A stretch of DNA of 16,274 nucleotides, from NCBI GenBank assembly GCA_035295665.1, contig DATGIQ010000115.1, positions 1 to 16,274 on the forward strand. Direction: 5' to 3'. Below the pieces are notes generated by a model. That model made no database searches. It saw only the letters and a program-made list of their open reading frames with translations, and was not told the origin of the DNA. Positions 14,584 through 16,274 of this stretch are shown in pieces (the first letter of the stretch is position 1; each line of letters starts with the position of its first letter). The stretch comes from DATGIQ01 sp035295665. GTDB lineage: Bacteria; Planctomycetota; Planctomycetia; Gemmatales; Gemmataceae. Position numbers and translations under genes: made by a program.

Positions 14584-15321
14584 TTAGCGAATGGTACCGC
14601 GCGGATTGGAGGAGGCGGGAGAGCGATACAGAGTGGTAGCGCGTGGCCCGCGCAGCGCTCGATGGGGCATAGTCCTCCGATGCCGAACGACGTACCCCAG
14701 GACGGACACCGCGATTACGGCCAGCAGCGACATCCCCAGCAATAGCTTGTATTGGAGAAGCCGAGCAAGGATCGAGCCGCCCCCAGAGAGGTCGATGACA
14801 ACCCGCGGCAATTCCCACTGGACGGCAGCCATGTCGAAGCCGCCAAATTTGGCAAGGACCGGATCGATGCTGCTGAGCATCTCCGTTCGCGGCGGAAACG
14901 TGCTGGAAATCGACGGATCTTTGGCCAGAGGCAAGCGAGCGTCTCCGACGCCCAAGCAACACGCCGCCGCCAAGAAGGCCAAATCCCCTTCGAATTGCCG
15001 GGGAGCTACACTCCATGGATCGAAGGAAACGGCATCTCTGGCGGGAGTGGTTATCGGACCGACCGGCTCCAGGGAGTGCCGCTGGCCACCCGTGAGATTG
15101 GTCAGGCTGGTGACTATGAACACGTGTGCACGGAGATGGAGCACTTCTGCGAGAAGAAGCTCTGTGGCTGAATCCACACCAGTAGCCGGAAAGCGAGCAA
15201 TCTGCTCCTCACAGAAGACCGAGTCACCGAACGAATGGACGGATCGAAAGTCTGCTGGGCTGCGCCCCACACTGCTCAAGAGCAGAGCGACAGTCATGAA
15301 GCCAACCAGGAAGCGATCCAT
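14584..15321 (-). CDS. Secreted or single-pass membrane protein of unknown function
   Basis: This is a 245-residue protein from the ATG at 15321, chosen because GGGGAG lies 5 bases upstream and the protein then begins with a signal peptide (MDRFLVGFMTVALLLSSVGRSPA). The frame is open to 15456 but that part overlaps the upstream gene and looks non-coding. The N-terminal half has a short stretch typical of planctomycete secreted proteins (FRSVHSFGDSVFCEEQIARFP). A Cys-Cys pair at 121-122 precedes LGVGDARLPLAKDP. A membrane helix lies at about 193-213, followed by a basic tail (VVRHRRTMPHRALRGPR), so most of the protein should be outside the cytoplasm. I recognise no enzyme motif or family. It has its own good promoter, so a link with uvrA is not implied even though uvrA starts 71 bases after its stop. 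Confidence 0.72.
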   Translation of the reverse strand: MDRFLVGFMTVALLLSSVGRSPADFRSVHSFGDSVFCEEQIARFPATGVDSATELLLAEVLHLRAHVFIVTSLTNLTGGQRHSLEPVGPITTPARDAVSFDPWSVAPRQFEGDLAFLAAACCLGVGDARLPLAKDPSISSTFPPRTEMLSSIDPVLAKFGGFDMAAVQWELPRVVIDLSGGGSILARLLQYKLLLGMSLLAVIAVSVLGYVVRHRRTMPHRALRGPRATTLYRSPASSNPRGTIR

Positions 15322-15348
15322 CCCTGCTCCCCTCGAGGATACGAGTCC

Positions 15349-15364
15349 GTGTCGCGCACGACAC
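15349..15364 (-). other. Hairpin at the predicted 5' end of the unknown membrane-protein transcript
   Basis: A perfect 6-bp stem (gtgtcg at 15349-15354 with its complement at 15359-15364) closes a 4-base loop. It begins just downstream of the -10 box at 15373-15378, so it would form the very start of the mRNA and could stabilise it; it leaves the ribosome site free. Confidence 0.4.
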
Positions 15365-15372
15365 AGGTGCTG

Positions 15373-15401
15373 ATTATCGCCGCCACGGAGTCGCACGTCA
15401 A
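15373..15401 (-). promoter_or_regulatory. Sigma70-type promoter of the unknown membrane-protein gene
   Basis: On the - strand TTGACG (complement of 15396-15401; 5 of 6 to consensus) is followed after 17 bases by GATAAT (complement of 15373-15378; 5 of 6). It sits about 50 bases upstream of the ATG at 15321 within the 128-base gap after the isomerase-like gene. This is the best promoter match in the window. Confidence 0.6.
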
Positions 15402-15449
15402 GCAATTGAGGCACCGATTGCCCCCACGCTGCCCGATCTGGGTTGGTTT

Positions 15450-16274
15450 TTACCAATGCGGAAGGAGATAGTTGCGCAGGAATTTGACGCCGGCGGGAAC
15501 GGCATGCATGGCGTCCATATCACTCCAGCCCTCGTAAACCAAGCTGACAAACCCGTTGAATTGAACGCTGCGCAGGATTTTGAAGATGCGATCGTAATCC
15601 AACCATTCCTCCTTGCCGCTCCGGAGCCGATATAGCTTGGCCCGGACCAAAACCGCCCGCGCCGCGGTCTGTTGGATGGATTGGTAAACATTATGTCGCT
15701 GGGCATCGTCCGCCTTGGCACCGCTGGCCCCCAGGGAACCGAGATACTGTCCGGTATCGAGAATGTGGGAACACCAAGCGTGATTTACCTCATCGAGCAA
15801 ACGAACGACATCCGCGCCGGTGCTGGTTACATTTTTGTGGTTGTGATTCTGGAGGGCGGCCATGACGCCGACCTTTTCAGCGTATTCGGCGGCGCGGCGG
15901 AGACCCACGACGCAGCGTTTCCAAACCGCCTCGCGGGTGTCCCCGTCCCGCACGGTCCCCGCAAAGAGCCGGACCACCGGTGCGCCCAAGAACTGCGCGG
16001 CGTCCAATCCTTGCCGAATTTGATCTTGAACCATCTCCTGCTGTTCCGGCGGCCGGCCGAAATCATTGCTGACCCCGATGCAGGCGATCGTTAACCCATG
16101 CTCCAGACAGCTCTTTTTGATCTTTTTGAGATGATCCTTCTCCAGCGCTTGCAACGAACTCAGGTTAAAGTCCACGCCGTCCAGGTTTAGCCGTGAACAG
16201 AGGTCGATGAAGGAGAGGTCGCTCATCTGCCTGGCTTGGAACTCCGGTCGGAAGCTCAGCGATAAACAGCACAG
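15450..16274 (-). CDS. Sugar phosphate isomerase/epimerase family TIM-barrel protein (5' end outside window)
   Basis: The frame is open to the right edge, and the residues before the Met at 16226 (LSLSFRPEFQARQ) fit the start of this family, so that Met is probably internal and the gene enters from outside; about 275 residues are visible. This is the xylose-isomerase-like/AP-endonuclease-2 superfamily, metal-dependent TIM barrels that isomerise or epimerise sugars and inositols. Visible strands and motifs are LDGVDFNL, LTIACIGVSNDFG, APVVRLFAGTVRDG, VMAALQNHNHKNVTST (usual position of a metal or substrate His/Glu), SHILDTGQY (Asp) and GFVSLVYEGWSD near the end (Glu). The C-terminal helix VKFLRNYLLPHW completes the barrel. 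The substrate cannot be assigned, and planctomycetes carry many paralogues. No terminator follows; a 5-bp dyad at 15443-15456 overlaps the stop. Confidence 0.9.
   Translation of the reverse strand: MCCLSLSFRPEFQARQMSDLSFIDLCSRLNLDGVDFNLSSLQALEKDHLKKIKKSCLEHGLTIACIGVSNDFGRPPEQQEMVQDQIRQGLDAAQFLGAPVVRLFAGTVRDGDTREAVWKRCVVGLRRAAEYAEKVGVMAALQNHNHKNVTSTGADVVRLLDEVNHAWCSHILDTGQYLGSLGASGAKADDAQRHNVYQSIQQTAARAVLVRAKLYRLRSGKEEWLDYDRIFKILRSVQFNGFVSLVYEGWSDMDAMHAVPAGVKFLRNYLLPHW

Noticed and set aside
15443..15456. TTGGT/ACCAA hairpin at the end of the isomerase-like gene as a terminator
   Set aside because: The stem is only 5 bp, overlaps the stop codon and is not followed by a T run on the - strand.
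1..16274. tRNA or rRNA genes, CRISPR arrays, insertion sequences and prophage genes
   Set aside because: None was recognised on reading both strands; nearly all of the sequence is accounted for by conserved protein genes and short spacers. A tRNA or Rfam scan was not possible here.

Overview
The window reads as chromosomal DNA of a planctomycete, most likely of the Gemmatales/Gemmataceae type. This is inferred from three things: a giant UvrA built from two complete UvrA units in one chain plus a C-terminal extension, a style I associate with planctomycetes; the GC-rich codon use; and several small secreted or membrane proteins of the kind common in that phylum. No sequence search was possible, so the taxonomic call is an inference. 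The DNA is gene-dense. I see no tRNA, rRNA, insertion sequence, CRISPR array or prophage gene.

Layout. On the + strand, 2-1018 is the 3' end of a membrane protein resembling GT-C glycosyltransferases, cut by the window edge. It is followed four bases later (1022-2188) by a membrane-anchored SGNH-hydrolase-like protein. Everything else is on the - strand. Converging on the SGNH gene is a tight four-gene unit, 5160 down to 2243: a small membrane protein, a TPR protein with signal peptide and C-terminal membrane anchor, a RimB-like retropepsin-type ('ATP-dependent zinc') protease, and RimK, an ATP-grasp glutamate ligase. The TPR and protease genes overlap by ATGA. A candidate sigma70-like promoter and a near-palindrome lie in the 173-base gap upstream.

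Next come three genes in NikK-NikM-NikL order (7365 to 5334): a DUF4198 periplasmic protein, the CbiM/NikM membrane S-component, and a NikL-like protein. They form the substrate-capture half of an energy-coupling-factor nickel/cobalt importer. A clean intrinsic terminator follows directly, and no EcfT (NikQ) or ATPase (NikO) gene is present here.

Upstream is the 7-kb uvrA (14512 to 7469, 2347 residues). It has four intact ABC ATPase modules, two UvrB-binding regions, zinc-finger cysteines in both copies, and about 370 extra C-terminal residues that themselves contain a twofold repeat I cannot assign to a family. Upstream of uvrA is an unrecognised secreted/single-pass membrane protein with a good promoter of its own. 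At the right edge is the 3' part of a sugar phosphate isomerase/epimerase-like TIM-barrel gene.

The most unusual items are the tandem UvrA with its duplicated tail domain, the RimK/RimB/TPR/membrane-protein operon, and the ECF metal importer cut off by a terminator after NikL.
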